Source: Sphingobacterium sp. BN32
GTDB lineage: Bacteria > Bacteroidota > Bacteroidia > Sphingobacteriales > Sphingobacteriaceae
Length of the DNA: 64,000 bases
Assembly: GCF_030503615.1 (NCBI RefSeq)
Contig: NZ_CP129963.1
Coordinates: 372,001-436,000, forward strand
Direction of reading: 5' to 3'
Position numbers and translations under genes: made by a program. This document shows, one piece after another, positions 27,056 through 36,704 of this stretch (positions within the stretch are counted from its first letter, which is position 1; each line of letters opens with the position of its first letter). The notes below the pieces were generated by a model. The model was not told the DNA's origin, did no database searches, and worked only from the letters and a program-made list of their open reading frames with translations.

Positions 27056-28111
27056 TTATGAGTTTTCAAACTCCTTTTTCTTAGGGAACATCAGCGAGGC
27101 GATGACGCTTAATGCTAAAATTCCGACGATGACGATCAAGGAGTGCGTCGTTGTAAAGCCCCAATCTTTCAACCAGCCATGAAGCAACATCTTCAATCCA
27201 ATGAAGATTAGCAAGAAGGCTAAACCGACTTTCAAGTAGTGGAACTTGTGGATAATATTGATCAATAAGAAGAACATTGAACGTAATCCAAGAATCGCGA
27301 AGATGTTTGAGAAGAACACAATGTATGGATCTTTAGTTACCGAGAAGATCGCAGGGATAGAATCCACAGCAAAGATTAAGTCGGTAAATTCGATTACCAA
27401 TAAAACCAAGAACAATGGTGTCATGTATTTTACTCCATTCTCCACATGGAAGAAGTTGCCTTGATCTAGCTTGTGCGTAACTTTGAAGTGCTTCGACGCA
27501 AATTTGACTACCGGGTGGTTTTCCGGATCGACTTCTTCTTCTTTGTTTCTATTGATGTACATGTTGAAACCAGTGTACACTAAGAATGCGCCGAATACAT
27601 ATAAAATCCAACCAAACTTAGTAATCAATGCTGCACCCACGAAGATAAAAATACAACGCATGATAATCGCGCCTAAGATACCCCATACTAAAACCTTATG
27701 GTAATACTTCTCCGGAATACCGAAAGAGCTGAATAACAATACCATCACGAAGATATTATCAACGGATAACGCGTACTCAACAACATAACCCGTTAAATAC
27801 TCTAAGGTTAAGTTCTTATTGTAGAGCTGCAGACTGGCAGCTAAGTCATTCTCGTTGATCCTAATGTTATGGAAGTGCTTGGCGACGATCTCCTTGAGCC
27901 TAACCATATCATGAACATTATGTAGCTCATTACCCCATTTATAAAGCAATAAGCCAAAAAGCAAAGCAAAGGCAACCCAAATAGCACTCATAATGGCTGC
28001 CACTTTCAAGGATACTGGTTTGTCGCTCTTGGAAAACAGTCCTAAATCTATTGCTAACATCAGAATTATAAAAACTATAAATCCGATCATAAATAATGCT
28101 TCGTGGCTCAT
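27056..28111 (-). CDS. TerC/Alx-family integral membrane protein
   Basis: 351 residues with about nine hydrophobic helices. The family core EYALSVDNIFVMVLLFSSFGIP and LLVIEFTDLIFAVDSIPAIFSVT, each with conserved acidic residues in membrane helices, is clear. TerC/Alx proteins are linked to metal (manganese) efflux and to tellurite resistance loci; no ter genes are adjacent here. It starts one base after the polyprenyl synthase stops, so they are cotranscribed. Confidence 0.92.
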   Translation of the reverse strand: MSHEALFMIGFIVFIILMLAIDLGLFSKSDKPVSLKVAAIMSAIWVAFALLFGLLLYKWGNELHNVHDMVRLKEIVAKHFHNIRINENDLAASLQLYNKNLTLEYLTGYVVEYALSVDNIFVMVLLFSSFGIPEKYYHKVLVWGILGAIIMRCIFIFVGAALITKFGWILYVFGAFLVYTGFNMYINRNKEEEVDPENHPVVKFASKHFKVTHKLDQGNFFHVENGVKYMTPLFLVLLVIEFTDLIFAVDSIPAIFSVTKDPYIVFFSNIFAILGLRSMFFLLINIIHKFHYLKVGLAFLLIFIGLKMLLHGWLKDWGFTTTHSLIVIVGILALSVIASLMFPKKKEFENS

Positions 28112-28112
28112 C

Positions 28113-29087
28113 TTATTTCTTTCTTTCTGTCGTAAATCTTACTAATTGTTCCAATCCTGTTTTATATTCGCCCCCATTAGGGATTGTTGCTAATATGTCG
28201 AAGGCTTCTTGCTGATATTGCATCATACGCTCCGTCGCGTATTCCATTCCTCCGTTTGTTTTTACGAATTCAATGACTTCCGCAACTTTCTCTGAATCCT
28301 CATTATGGTTCTTTACCAGGTTGATGATCTTTCTTCTTTCCGATTTCGCAACAGTATTTAGCGCGTAAATTAAAGGAAGTGTCATTTTTTTCTCTTTGAT
28401 GTCATTCCCAACCGGTTTACCCACATCATCCAATCCAAAGTCAAATAAATCATCCTTGATCTGGAAAGCAATACCTACCTTCTCGCCAAACAAACGCAAT
28501 TTCTCAACCGTCTCTTCATCTGCTCCAGCGGAAGATGCACCACAGGCACAGCATGAAGCAATCAATGAGGCGGTCTTCTTGCGGATAATTTCATAGTAAA
28601 TCGATTCCTCAATGTCCAGGTGCCTCGCTTTCTCGATCTGTAACAATTCTCCCTCGCTCATATGCTCAACGGCTTCCGAAACGATACGCAACAGTTCAAA
28701 TTCTTTATGTTTCACCGAAAGGAGCAAACCCTTCGATAATAAGAAGTCTCCTACTAAAACAGCGACTTTATTCTTCCATAAGGCATTGATTGAAAAGAAA
28801 CCCCGGCGTTCATTCGAATTATCCACCACATCGTCATGAACTAAAGACGCGGTATGCAATAATTCCACTAATGAAGCGCCATGATAGGTAGATTCGGTTA
28901 TCCCTCCGCAAACACCTGCTGAAAAGAAAACAAACATCGGACGCATCTGTTTTCCCTTTTGTTTAATCAGGTAGCCCGTAATACGGTCTAATAAGGGTGC
29001 TGAACTTTGCATCGACGCTTTGAATGTTTTTTCAAAGCGTTTCAGGTGTTCTTTTATAGGAAGTTGTATTTCGTCTAATGTTAACAT
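28113..29087 (-). CDS. Trans-polyprenyl diphosphate synthase
   Basis: Condenses isopentenyl diphosphate onto an allylic primer, probably to make the menaquinone side chain. 324 residues with the two Asp-rich motifs: HDDVVDN (Asp85-Asp86) and KDDLFDFG near 217, plus GKQMRP. Chain length of the product cannot be read safely. Starts 56 bases after the DUF3109 stop; likely in the same minus-strand transcription unit; one base before TerC. Confidence 0.92.
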   Translation of the reverse strand: MLTLDEIQLPIKEHLKRFEKTFKASMQSSAPLLDRITGYLIKQKGKQMRPMFVFFSAGVCGGITESTYHGASLVELLHTASLVHDDVVDNSNERRGFFSINALWKNKVAVLVGDFLLSKGLLLSVKHKEFELLRIVSEAVEHMSEGELLQIEKARHLDIEESIYYEIIRKKTASLIASCCACGASSAGADEETVEKLRLFGEKVGIAFQIKDDLFDFGLDDVGKPVGNDIKEKKMTLPLIYALNTVAKSERRKIINLVKNHNEDSEKVAEVIEFVKTNGGMEYATERMMQYQQEAFDILATIPNGGEYKTGLEQLVRFTTERKK

Positions 29088-29142
29088 GAAAATGGTTTAA
29101 TACCATCAGTAATCACTGAAATTGACCATAAAAATAATAAAA

Positions 29143-29709
29143 TTATGGTTGAGAAGCTAACGTATTTTCAAGCTCTTTATACCATTCTTCGCCGTATTCT
29201 CGAATCAAAGGGTCTTTCAAGAATTTATAGACTGGAATTTTAAGTTCCTGACCAAAAGTACAGGCATCTTTGCAGATGTACCAACGGTCATAATGCAATA
29301 CATCAAATTCAGGGTAATGGGTCGCGCGGATAGGGTAGAGGTGACAAGAAATTGGTTTCTTCCAACTAACCTCGCCCATTTCATAAGCTTTCTCAATGGC
29401 ACATTTCGTAATACCATTCTCCCAGGTTACATAAGCACACTCTTTATTGCCATCGACGCAGGTGGTCGTTAAATCGCCGTCCGCATCAATAACATGCGTG
29501 CCTTGTTCCTCGATCGCTTGAATTCCTTTTTCAGTAAGGTATGGCTTGACAATAGGGTAGATCTCTGCTAATATATGCGTCTCCGCCTCCGTTAATGGTG
29601 CGCCCGCATCACCTTCAATACAACAAACCCCTTTACATTTGCTTAGGTTGCAAACAAAATCATTGTTCACGATATCCTCGTGAACAAGCACATTACCTAC
29701 TTCTATCAT
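29143..29709 (-). CDS. DUF3109-type cysteine-rich protein
   Basis: 188 residues from ATG 29709; the frame extends to 29847 but that part overlaps the previous gene. Cysteines are clustered: [20 protein letters not shown] near the N-terminus, then [26 protein letters not shown] and YICKDACTF. The pattern recalls YkgJ-type metal- or cluster-binding proteins and fits DUF3109 as remembered. Two bases separate it from the DUF3108 gene, so translation is coupled. Role unknown. Confidence 0.85.
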   Translation of the reverse strand: MIEVGNVLVHEDIVNNDFVCNLSKCKGVCCIEGDAGAPLTEAETHILAEIYPIVKPYLTEKGIQAIEEQGTHVIDADGDLTTTCVDGNKECAYVTWENGITKCAIEKAYEMGEVSWKKPISCHLYPIRATHYPEFDVLHYDRWYICKDACTFGQELKIPVYKFLKDPLIREYGEEWYKELENTLASQP

Positions 29710-29711
29710 TT

Positions 29712-30503
29712 CTACTTTGAATAACTTACTCGTTTTCCCAACGGATATTTTAAGCCATCGGCACTGACCAATTCCATCGTCACAGAGCCGATAAGGATAT
29801 CGACCTGAGCCTTCACAGGAATCCGGTTGCCATCGTTGGTGACCCAAAGATACAAACGACTATTCTTTTTAAAAATTCTTCCTGGACTTATTTCCGGACT
29901 CAGCTTGATACACTCCAATTCCCCAAGTACAGATTTTACTTTCTCGATTCCTACATATTCTACGCCAAGCTGAGCAATTTCATCGTTTAAGAAATACGTA
30001 ATCTTAAACTTGTCGCCTTTGCTCAAACTCGAAAAATCGAGGTTGCGCGAGAAATAATACGCAGATACTAAGTCAAATGTCTGCATAGTCGGACTGCTGA
30101 ATGTCCCTTTCTTCCCACTAACCTTACGCGTCGTATGATCAAATGTAGCATACTCTACCCGGCGGTAATTGTTCTCGCGAATATTCTCGGTATACAGAAT
30201 AGGTAAGTAGTTATCCTTGTTGATATAAGAGTCATATTGATTCTTTACCGTGTAAAATGCAGAGAACGCGCCAGAAGTCTGGCCAAATGCATGTAAATGT
30301 ATAGGATCCTGCACACCAAAGCTATGCTTTGATTTCTGAACAGACAACGTTCCTGTCGCTGCCGACATAATCCCATATTTTAGTTTATATTTCAAGACCT
30401 CGCCAGCTTGAAAAGTAGGGCTGGAGAGATAGGGTAAAGTTTGCGCAAAAGAAGCGGTTCCTAAACAAATAAACAGGGCTAGTAGCGTAAAAATTCTTTT
30501 CAT
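29712..30503 (-). CDS. DUF3108-type exported protein
   Basis: 263 residues with signal peptide ending near ASFAQ (21). The segment [23 protein letters not shown] is the start of the DUF3108 domain, a periplasmic beta-rich domain with weak similarity to lipid-binding barrels. No membrane helix. Lies 30 bases after the DUF2480 gene and 2 bases before the DUF3109 gene. Confidence 0.85.
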   Translation of the reverse strand: MKRIFTLLALFICLGTASFAQTLPYLSSPTFQAGEVLKYKLKYGIMSAATGTLSVQKSKHSFGVQDPIHLHAFGQTSGAFSAFYTVKNQYDSYINKDNYLPILYTENIRENNYRRVEYATFDHTTRKVSGKKGTFSSPTMQTFDLVSAYYFSRNLDFSSLSKGDKFKITYFLNDEIAQLGVEYVGIEKVKSVLGELECIKLSPEISPGRIFKKNSRLYLWVTNDGNRIPVKAQVDILIGSVTMELVSADGLKYPLGKRVSYSK

Positions 30504-30533
30504 ACAAATATGACGACGTAAAATATCAATAGT

Positions 30534-31049
30534 TTAAGATTTCCGCTTAAACACCGGTACGGTCGAGCAGGGCTCACCATACATAATGCTTTTTGCGCGC
30601 GTACTCAAGGCAGCAGTAAAAGTAACAAAGGCGCTTTCCGGAATAGCAATATCCCCGCAGCCTTTAACAACAATCCGTTGATCTTGATATTGCTCGAAGT
30701 CAATACCCGCCAAGGACTTCTCAAATAAGGCGCCCCGTACAGATTCTTCATCTCCAAAATGCACCGAGATGGCATGTTCCATCATCTTCGTGGTCAGCAA
30801 CATATAAGCCCAGGTCGGCACAATCGCATCGGTAGAGCAAATAATGCCCACATGTTGTCCAGCATATTGCGACCAGTCATGTCCTTTGATAAATTCTCTA
30901 AAATCCTTCTCCTTCAAAATCAATCCATGGAAAAGGTTATCCTTGATGTCATAGATAACAATAGGTTCCTTCGGCGCGTAATTCGCCAAATCAACTGTAA
31001 TCAAACCACTCTGTGCTACCTTATTGACAATGTTCTCTTGAATATCCAT
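30534..31049 (-). CDS. DUF2480 family protein
   Basis: 171 residues, cytosolic, without signal peptide. The start EIVNKVAQSG-like (ENIVNKVAQSGLITVDL) and WAYMLLTTKM match the Bacteroidota family DUF2480. Function not known to me. The gene begins only about 12 bases after the T-run of the ppiD terminator, so it appears to depend on read-through or on a promoter inside ppiD. Confidence 0.85.
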   Translation of the reverse strand: MDIQENIVNKVAQSGLITVDLANYAPKEPIVIYDIKDNLFHGLILKEKDFREFIKGHDWSQYAGQHVGIICSTDAIVPTWAYMLLTTKMMEHAISVHFGDEESVRGALFEKSLAGIDFEQYQDQRIVVKGCGDIAIPESAFVTFTAALSTRAKSIMYGEPCSTVPVFKRKS

Positions 31050-31060
31050 TTCTTAAAAAT

Positions 31061-31093
31061 AAAAAAAGCTGGATAACATATTGCTATCCAGCT
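31061..31093 (-). terminator. Terminator after the PpiD-like gene
   Basis: Minus strand: stem AGCTGGATA / TATCCAGCT, 8-base loop, then seven T. It lies directly before the DUF2480 start. Confidence 0.85.
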
Positions 31094-31113
31094 ACAAATT
31101 TAACTATTCTATG

Positions 31114-33216
31114 TTAATAGAATTTAATACGATTGTCAACAATCTTAGCATTGTCTTGTAGAGCTTTGAAAATTACGCTCCATGAACGTTGTGCTTTCGC
31201 TGCTGTGATTTGCTTTTGCTGTGCCGCTAATTCTTCCGCTGCAATAGCTTTCGGATTAACAAAGCCATTTACCTGAACAGCATAAACCCCTTGTTTACCT
31301 TCGATAGCTTTAGATGGCTTGTTAGGCTGCAATCCGAAAACTGTACCTACAACCGCATTTTCCACCGCTACCCCAGGAATTACTGGATTCGCTAATACAA
31401 TATTTTCTACTGTTAATGCATTCTTGCCTAATTTCTGTGCAACCTGATCAATAGAGCTCGCTCCATTTAATGCGTTGTTCACTTTTTCTTTCAGCATTCT
31501 TGCCTTAACTAAGTTTTTCACTACAGGCTCAATTAATGTCTTAACAGCTTCTAACGACTGTTGCCCTTTGGACTGTACGCCAGTAACGCGAGCGACGATA
31601 AAGTCAGTCTCTGTTTCATAGATTTTGTCTGTTACATCGCCAACTTTCGCTTCGTATGCCCAACGTACTAATTCACGTGGAACCTCTACAGCACCTAACA
31701 TATTGTCCATCGCTAAGGTACGCTCGTTCGTTTGTGGAACGACATTTTGTTGCTTAGCGATATCTGCGAAATTATCTTTGTTCACTGCCGTAAAGAATGT
31801 GTTTGCTTTTGCATAAGCAGCATCCGTGGTTTCTTTACCTGCAACAATAGCTTTATCAACGATCGCTAATTTAGCAATCTTTGAGTTGCCTACTTGCTTC
31901 TCAATTTTTAATACGTGTACTCCGTAGCTTGAATTGACAACAACAACATCACCAGCTTTACCGCCAAATGCAGCTTCCTCAAATTCAGGAATCATTCTTC
32001 CACGTGTGAAAGTACCTAGCTCGCCACCGTTGTTTTTGCTTCCTGGATCTACACTGAATTCAACCGCTAATGCAGCCATATTGCCACCATTAACGATTAA
32101 GTTTTTGATAGAGTCTGCTTTCTTTAATGCCTTGTCAACTCCACCTTCAGTAGCTGGGTTCAATAAGATATGGCTTGCAGTTACGGAATCAGGACTGAAT
32201 TTTGTGTCAATGACTTTCGCAATTTCGTAAACGCCCTGAGACAAGTATGGACCAATAGTAGTACCTGCAGCTACATTAAATGCCGTAGAATCTAAAGCAG
32301 GGCTCAATTGACCTTTGCTGTAATATTTAACGGGGTATTTGTTGTCTGAGTTTAAAGAAACAAATGATGAATCCATCGTCGACGCCTGCAACTCTGTTTT
32401 CAATTTCTGAATGTTCGCTAACACCGTTGCTGTATCTGCAGCATTCGGACTTGCATTGAATAATACGTATTCAATCGATCTTGTCTCTTCTGCGTTTTTG
32501 AACGCTTTTTTGTTCTTATCGTAGTACTCTTTATAATCTGCGTCTGTCAATTTGATCTCCGCATCGTTTACTGAAGCGTAGTCTAACATCACATATTTGA
32601 AATTCGCTAATTTATTACGTGAGTTGTAATCGTACTCCGCTTCTAACGAAGTCGTGTAAATACTGTTGTTTACAAGATTAGAATATTTCTCGTTCAAACG
32701 CTCGTTTTTAACCGACTCAAGCAAGGCATTCCATTGTTGGCTAACCTCAGGATTTGTCTTCGCTTGCTCAATTACCGAGTTGATATAAGCTGCATCAACT
32801 TTACCAGTCTCTGGATTCGCAAACTGTTGTAAAATCTGTTGAGATGGGTTGTTACCAAAGATTAAGCTATTTAATTCCGCTTTGCCAACTTCAATTCCAA
32901 TTTTTTCAATCTCTTGTTTCAATAACTCCTGCGAAATAAACTGATTCCAAACTTGCTGAACCGCAAATCCACGCATCTGTGGAGTTACACTACCGCCCAT
33001 TTGTTGTTGATACATCGCATTTGCTTGATCTACCTGCTGGTTAAACGCGTTATAATCAACACCTTCCCCATTAACACTACCTACTTCAGATTGACTGCTA
33101 CGCCAAAATGGAGTACCCATGTTGATGATATCCCCTAGTAAGAACGCAACGATTGCTAAACCGATAACGAAAATGACTAAGCCCGCTCGGTTTCGCAAAT
33201 AGCTCATTAATCCCAT
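31114..33216 (-). CDS. Membrane-anchored SurA/PpiD-type peptidyl-prolyl isomerase
   Basis: Periplasmic folding chaperone anchored by one N-terminal helix (GLVIFVIGLAIVAFLLGDII, residues about 12-31). 700 residues: SurA_N-type chaperone region (about 40-240), a parvulin domain (about 345-440, SVTASHILL ... GGELGTFTRGRMIPEFEEAAF ... YGVHVLKIE), and a C-terminal region. Architecture and length match PpiD-like proteins of Bacteroidota. With LptC and the barrel gene upstream it suggests an outer-membrane assembly neighbourhood. Confidence 0.92.
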   Translation of the reverse strand: MGLMSYLRNRAGLVIFVIGLAIVAFLLGDIINMGTPFWRSSQSEVGSVNGEGVDYNAFNQQVDQANAMYQQQMGGSVTPQMRGFAVQQVWNQFISQELLKQEIEKIGIEVGKAELNSLIFGNNPSQQILQQFANPETGKVDAAYINSVIEQAKTNPEVSQQWNALLESVKNERLNEKYSNLVNNSIYTTSLEAEYDYNSRNKLANFKYVMLDYASVNDAEIKLTDADYKEYYDKNKKAFKNAEETRSIEYVLFNASPNAADTATVLANIQKLKTELQASTMDSSFVSLNSDNKYPVKYYSKGQLSPALDSTAFNVAAGTTIGPYLSQGVYEIAKVIDTKFSPDSVTASHILLNPATEGGVDKALKKADSIKNLIVNGGNMAALAVEFSVDPGSKNNGGELGTFTRGRMIPEFEEAAFGGKAGDVVVVNSSYGVHVLKIEKQVGNSKIAKLAIVDKAIVAGKETTDAAYAKANTFFTAVNKDNFADIAKQQNVVPQTNERTLAMDNMLGAVEVPRELVRWAYEAKVGDVTDKIYETETDFIVARVTGVQSKGQQSLEAVKTLIEPVVKNLVKARMLKEKVNNALNGASSIDQVAQKLGKNALTVENIVLANPVIPGVAVENAVVGTVFGLQPNKPSKAIEGKQGVYAVQVNGFVNPKAIAAEELAAQQKQITAAKAQRSWSVIFKALQDNAKIVDNRIKFY

Positions 33217-33368
33217 AACTGTATTCTAAATTTTATTAAATGCTTAATTTTTTGATTAATCCTGTTTTTCTAAAACAAGGCGCAAGATACAATTTTTATG
33301 AAAAAAATTGTAATAATTTATTAAACCGCGCGTTCTAATTTTTCTGTGCACAATTGCTTCAAAACCTG

Positions 33369-33986
33369 CTAGTTCCCAAAGCCTGGAAACTGTTGGTTCG
33401 AGTTCATGTAATATAGACCGGTTGAGCCCTGGAATTCCACATTGTTGAAATCCGCATCCGAAGTAAATGAGGTACCCTGCATATGACCACGACCATCCGT
33501 AAACTCAATGCTGATAGGAAGCGTGTTGTAGTATTTAGCGTTCTTCTCATCATAAAATAGCTCCTCCGTTTTGACTACAGAGCCGTTTTCCATCGTTAAG
33601 ACCACGTTGTTGCGAAACTCAATCAACCCACTCTCCGCATATTGCTTGGCATAGTTCGAAGTGATGCGCTGATTCTCTTTGGCAAACTCGTCAAAGAAGA
33701 TAATCTTGACGCCTTTTTTGAATTCATAATCCCCTTGGTTGCGTCCTGTCGTATCATGATAAACACGCATCTCTGGTGCTGTAAGCTCGGCTTTTACCCG
33801 CGCAGAGTCGCTGTAGATAACCGTTACATGTTTGGAGATATCCACAGCTTCCTCCTTCTTCATGTTGGCCATGCGGTCAATATCTTTCATGTCATTTTCG
33901 CACGCAAATGACAAGATTGCCCCTAGCAATACAATTGTTAGGGGCAAAATCCGTAATTCCTTTATCTTAATGCAAGATGTATGCAT
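33369..33986 (-). CDS. lptC: LptC-like lipopolysaccharide export protein
   Basis: Periplasmic bitopic or lipid-anchored component of the Lpt bridge that passes LPS from the inner membrane. 205 residues; the N-terminal hydrophobic segment ends in SFACEN, a probable lipobox with Cys29, as is common for Bacteroidota LptC. The beta-jellyroll repeats (AELTAPEMRVYHD, GLIEFRNNVVLTMENGSVVKTEELFYD, YYNTLPISIEF) are typical. It follows the barrel gene after 4 bases. No lptA or lptB is nearby. Confidence 0.85.
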   Translation of the reverse strand: MHTSCIKIKELRILPLTIVLLGAILSFACENDMKDIDRMANMKKEEAVDISKHVTVIYSDSARVKAELTAPEMRVYHDTTGRNQGDYEFKKGVKIIFFDEFAKENQRITSNYAKQYAESGLIEFRNNVVLTMENGSVVKTEELFYDEKNAKYYNTLPISIEFTDGRGHMQGTSFTSDADFNNVEFQGSTGLYYMNSNQQFPGFGN

Positions 33987-33990
33987 AATG

Positions 33991-35334
33991 TTAATCGTAA
34001 CTTCTTCTTAGGAACCAAGCGTCATTGACCGTGAATCCTAAGTTAATATTGATATATCGTTCGCGAATAAGGTTATGTTGCAAGGTGCCTTGCTGCCCAA
34101 ACTCGGCAGAAATATTGACGCTGGAAAACGTCCGACCAAAGTTGGTCTCCGACAAAGGTAAGCCAAGGCCCACAGTTACCGCCATATCTGTTAAACGATG
34201 ATTGTCAACCGAGATATGACTCTTATTATATCGGAATCCTAAGCGGTAATCAATAACATTCCAGTATTTTAAAGATGTTGCATCAGGCTTGAACTGACCA
34301 CCAACCGCAACGCCGATATTTTTTCCTAACTTCTGTTCGCCATCACGCGTCTGGAAGTCAGACCAGTCTGCATATTTAAAATCAGCACCTACCATCCAGT
34401 TTACCCCTTTGGAGAAAGTGAAACCAACATTATGCTTCATCGGTAAGTTAAGTTTGCCATCCCGAATCACATTGAATGCAGAGGTGTCGATTGCAACCTG
34501 TTCGCCATCGGAAGACTGATCTGTTTGGGTCAAGGTTACCATTCGTGTGGTCTTATTGCTAATCTGATTATTCAAGGAACCCGAATAACCAATCGTGAAA
34601 TTCATCTTATTACCTAAGGCTTTGAAGTATTGAGCACCGTAGTCAATAGAAGCACCGCGAATACGACGCGTATCCGTTTGTACTGTATTGTAGTAATCCG
34701 CCCCATATGGGAACTCGATCATCGCTTTATCATATAAATTTCCGAAAAGGAAACCAACGTTAGCACCAATGCTTAAGCCCTTGATCGGGGAAACTCCATA
34801 CCCAAAGTAAGCCTTATTTACGCCGCCTTCACCAACCAGACTTGATTGGTAATTTACATTTTCGAACTGACGAATTGCCGATGAATTGTAGCCTACATCC
34901 GAGAAAGGCATTAACCCAAAGGATAAACCTCCGGCTTTTGCCAATGGAATACCGATAGTGATATGGCTGAAGGCAAAGTCAGCCGTATTATCTTTTGCTC
35001 CGTTTTTCTCTAATTGCGTCACATTGCCGTAAAGACCCGCGTCTAGAATCGTGCGTGTAAAGGCAGAATAACTCGCTGGGTTGGCGATGTTTAAGCTTGG
35101 AAGACCACCCACATAACGGACACCGGTAGACAGACCGCCCATGGCGCGTGTTTGTGGCAACAGGTCTTCACGCATCTGTCCAAGACCAAATTGTGAATAC
35201 GGTGAATGGGAAGTGGATGACTGTGCGGAACTTTGCAAACTACACAGCAATAGTGAGCTTACGCCCAAGATACTCAGCAGTCGCGAATATGAAAAAATTG
35301 GCTTAAAATGTTTCAACATATTTATTTGATTCAT
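33991..35334 (-). CDS. Outer-membrane beta-barrel protein (FadL-like appearance)
   Basis: 447 residues from ATG 35334; ATG 35319 (MLKHFKPIF) is an alternative, the GTG at 35349 unlikely. Signal peptide ends near LQSSAQ. The mature part alternates short beta strands and has the motif SPYSQFGLGQ and ANPASYSAF, seen in Bacteroidota outer-membrane proteins encoded next to lptC. Probable transport or scaffold barrel; substrate unknown. Upstream lies a promoter-like element at 35426. Confidence 0.75.
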   Translation of the reverse strand: MNQINMLKHFKPIFSYSRLLSILGVSSLLLCSLQSSAQSSTSHSPYSQFGLGQMREDLLPQTRAMGGLSTGVRYVGGLPSLNIANPASYSAFTRTILDAGLYGNVTQLEKNGAKDNTADFAFSHITIGIPLAKAGGLSFGLMPFSDVGYNSSAIRQFENVNYQSSLVGEGGVNKAYFGYGVSPIKGLSIGANVGFLFGNLYDKAMIEFPYGADYYNTVQTDTRRIRGASIDYGAQYFKALGNKMNFTIGYSGSLNNQISNKTTRMVTLTQTDQSSDGEQVAIDTSAFNVIRDGKLNLPMKHNVGFTFSKGVNWMVGADFKYADWSDFQTRDGEQKLGKNIGVAVGGQFKPDATSLKYWNVIDYRLGFRYNKSHISVDNHRLTDMAVTVGLGLPLSETNFGRTFSSVNISAEFGQQGTLQHNLIRERYININLGFTVNDAWFLRRSYD

Positions 35335-35425
35335 CGATTTGAAGAACACATTTCCGATCTTTTAATGGACCAAAACGATGAGGTTAATTCTTCTGTAATG
35401 GCTGTATTCTCTTGAATTTTCGCTA

Positions 35426-35457
35426 CAAAACTATCTATTTTTTAAATATGACGTCAA
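35426..35457 (-). promoter_or_regulatory. Candidate promoter of the barrel-lptC unit
   Basis: Minus-strand TAGTTTTG (35426-35433) with TTG 21 bases upstream (35455-35457). Leader about 86 bases. Confidence 0.45.
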
Positions 35458-35499
35458 TTTTAGTTGTTAAAAAAGGTTAAACAACTAAACGACAACGGT

Positions 35500-36483
35500 T
35501 TAGAAAAACTGAAAATAGAGAATCGTTAATAAGATTACAGCATACAGTGATTCATAAAACCATCTCGTCTTGGCATGTGTAAAAAAATAGGCGAGATAGA
35601 TTGATAAAGGTGGAACACAAAGTAAAAAATGATTCACCGAGCGTTCCTGATTTAAATAAAACGATCCGAATATTAAAAGGATCATGAAAAATAACAATTG
35701 GAAACTCTTACGCACCTGAACAACACTTTTGAAAAAGTTGTCCTTTAAAATAAATAAGAAACCAATTAAAGATAAAACGATAGGAATGAGTACGAAATAA
35801 TCATAAACATCCATCCCTAAGCGTGTCGGGAATGGATAGGTAAAAGGAATGAAAATCTGAAAGAACTCATCCATACGCTCCAACCAATAGTAGGCAACGG
35901 CTAATAGAAAATATACCAATATGACGCCCATCAGCGGAGTAATCCACTCTCGCCATGAAAAAGGACGGAAAATAACCAAACTGATCCAGATCAGGAGCAA
36001 CATCACAATGAACGGAAAGTATATGATACTACCGAGTGCAACGAGCAGGCCTAGGTCAAACATGATGCCCTTGACATCGCCTTGCTTGTAGATGTTGAAA
36101 AGCTTATACAACATCCAGATCGTAATAAAATTACAGATTAGGGTAGGCGAAAGGACCAAAAATGGAATGAAGAGACTCACCAGAGTCATGAACATCAGGG
36201 CGGTCAGGAAGTTCGGTTTGCCCAACAAATTGAAATGGTTGACAACCCTATTGAGGTTGAACGCCTGCAATACCGTCAGTAGCAAGGTGATAATGACATT
36301 GATTTGAGGAGACAGGTTTTGACCGACCTCCAAACCAATCAAATTGGCAATTGCCGGTTCAAATAAAACCGGAGTCAAACGGTCGGGCAAATGCAGATAA
36401 ACTCCTAAACATAAGACCGTACCAACCAGGGAAACTAAAAAAATATTTAGCCCCGATAATGTCCTATGTTGGTTAATCAGCAT
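35500..36483 (-). CDS. Polytopic membrane protein, possibly DUF6427
   Basis: 327 residues with about nine to ten hydrophobic helices spread over the whole length and no large soluble part. I recognise it as a conserved Bacteroidota membrane protein, probably the family labelled DUF6427, but with low certainty. It follows the ccmD-like gene after 11 bases in the same direction, suggesting cotranscription with the cytochrome c maturation genes. A role in that process is only a guess from position. Confidence 0.6.
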   Translation of the reverse strand: MLINQHRTLSGLNIFLVSLVGTVLCLGVYLHLPDRLTPVLFEPAIANLIGLEVGQNLSPQINVIITLLLTVLQAFNLNRVVNHFNLLGKPNFLTALMFMTLVSLFIPFLVLSPTLICNFITIWMLYKLFNIYKQGDVKGIMFDLGLLVALGSIIYFPFIVMLLLIWISLVIFRPFSWREWITPLMGVILVYFLLAVAYYWLERMDEFFQIFIPFTYPFPTRLGMDVYDYFVLIPIVLSLIGFLFILKDNFFKSVVQVRKSFQLLFFMILLIFGSFYLNQERSVNHFLLCVPPLSIYLAYFFTHAKTRWFYESLYAVILLTILYFQFF

Positions 36484-36494
36484 CGACAGCGCGC

Positions 36495-36701
36495 CTACTT
36501 ATCTTTTTCTAACTTGCTAACCTTACGGTCTAAAATAAATAGATAGACAGCAACAGCTGAGAAAATAACCAGGATTACCAACACCACCACATAAATCTTT
36601 CCTTCGGAGCGTAGCGTGTCGGCCATTTCCACTTTATTTTGAGCAAAAATGGTAGAGATACCCGCAAAAAGGGCCATCACAAATAGGATAAACTTTTTCA
36701 T
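36495..36701 (-). CDS. CcmD-like small membrane protein
   Basis: 68 residues: signal-peptide-like start ending IFAQ, a short acidic stretch, one membrane helix (about 36-56) and a charged C-terminal tail (DRKVSKLEKDK). Small one-helix proteins of this kind follow ccmC in Bacteroidota and are annotated as CcmD family; CcmD helps release holo-CcmE. It starts 3 bases after ccmC stops. Confidence 0.8.
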   Translation of the reverse strand: MKKFILFVMALFAGISTIFAQNKVEMADTLRSEGKIYVVVLVILVIFSAVAVYLFILDRKVSKLEKDK

Positions 36702-36704
36702 GTA

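Noticed and set aside
29710..29847. N-terminal extension of the DUF3109 protein
   Set aside because: It overlaps the end of the DUF3108 gene in another frame; the family start is at ATG 29709.
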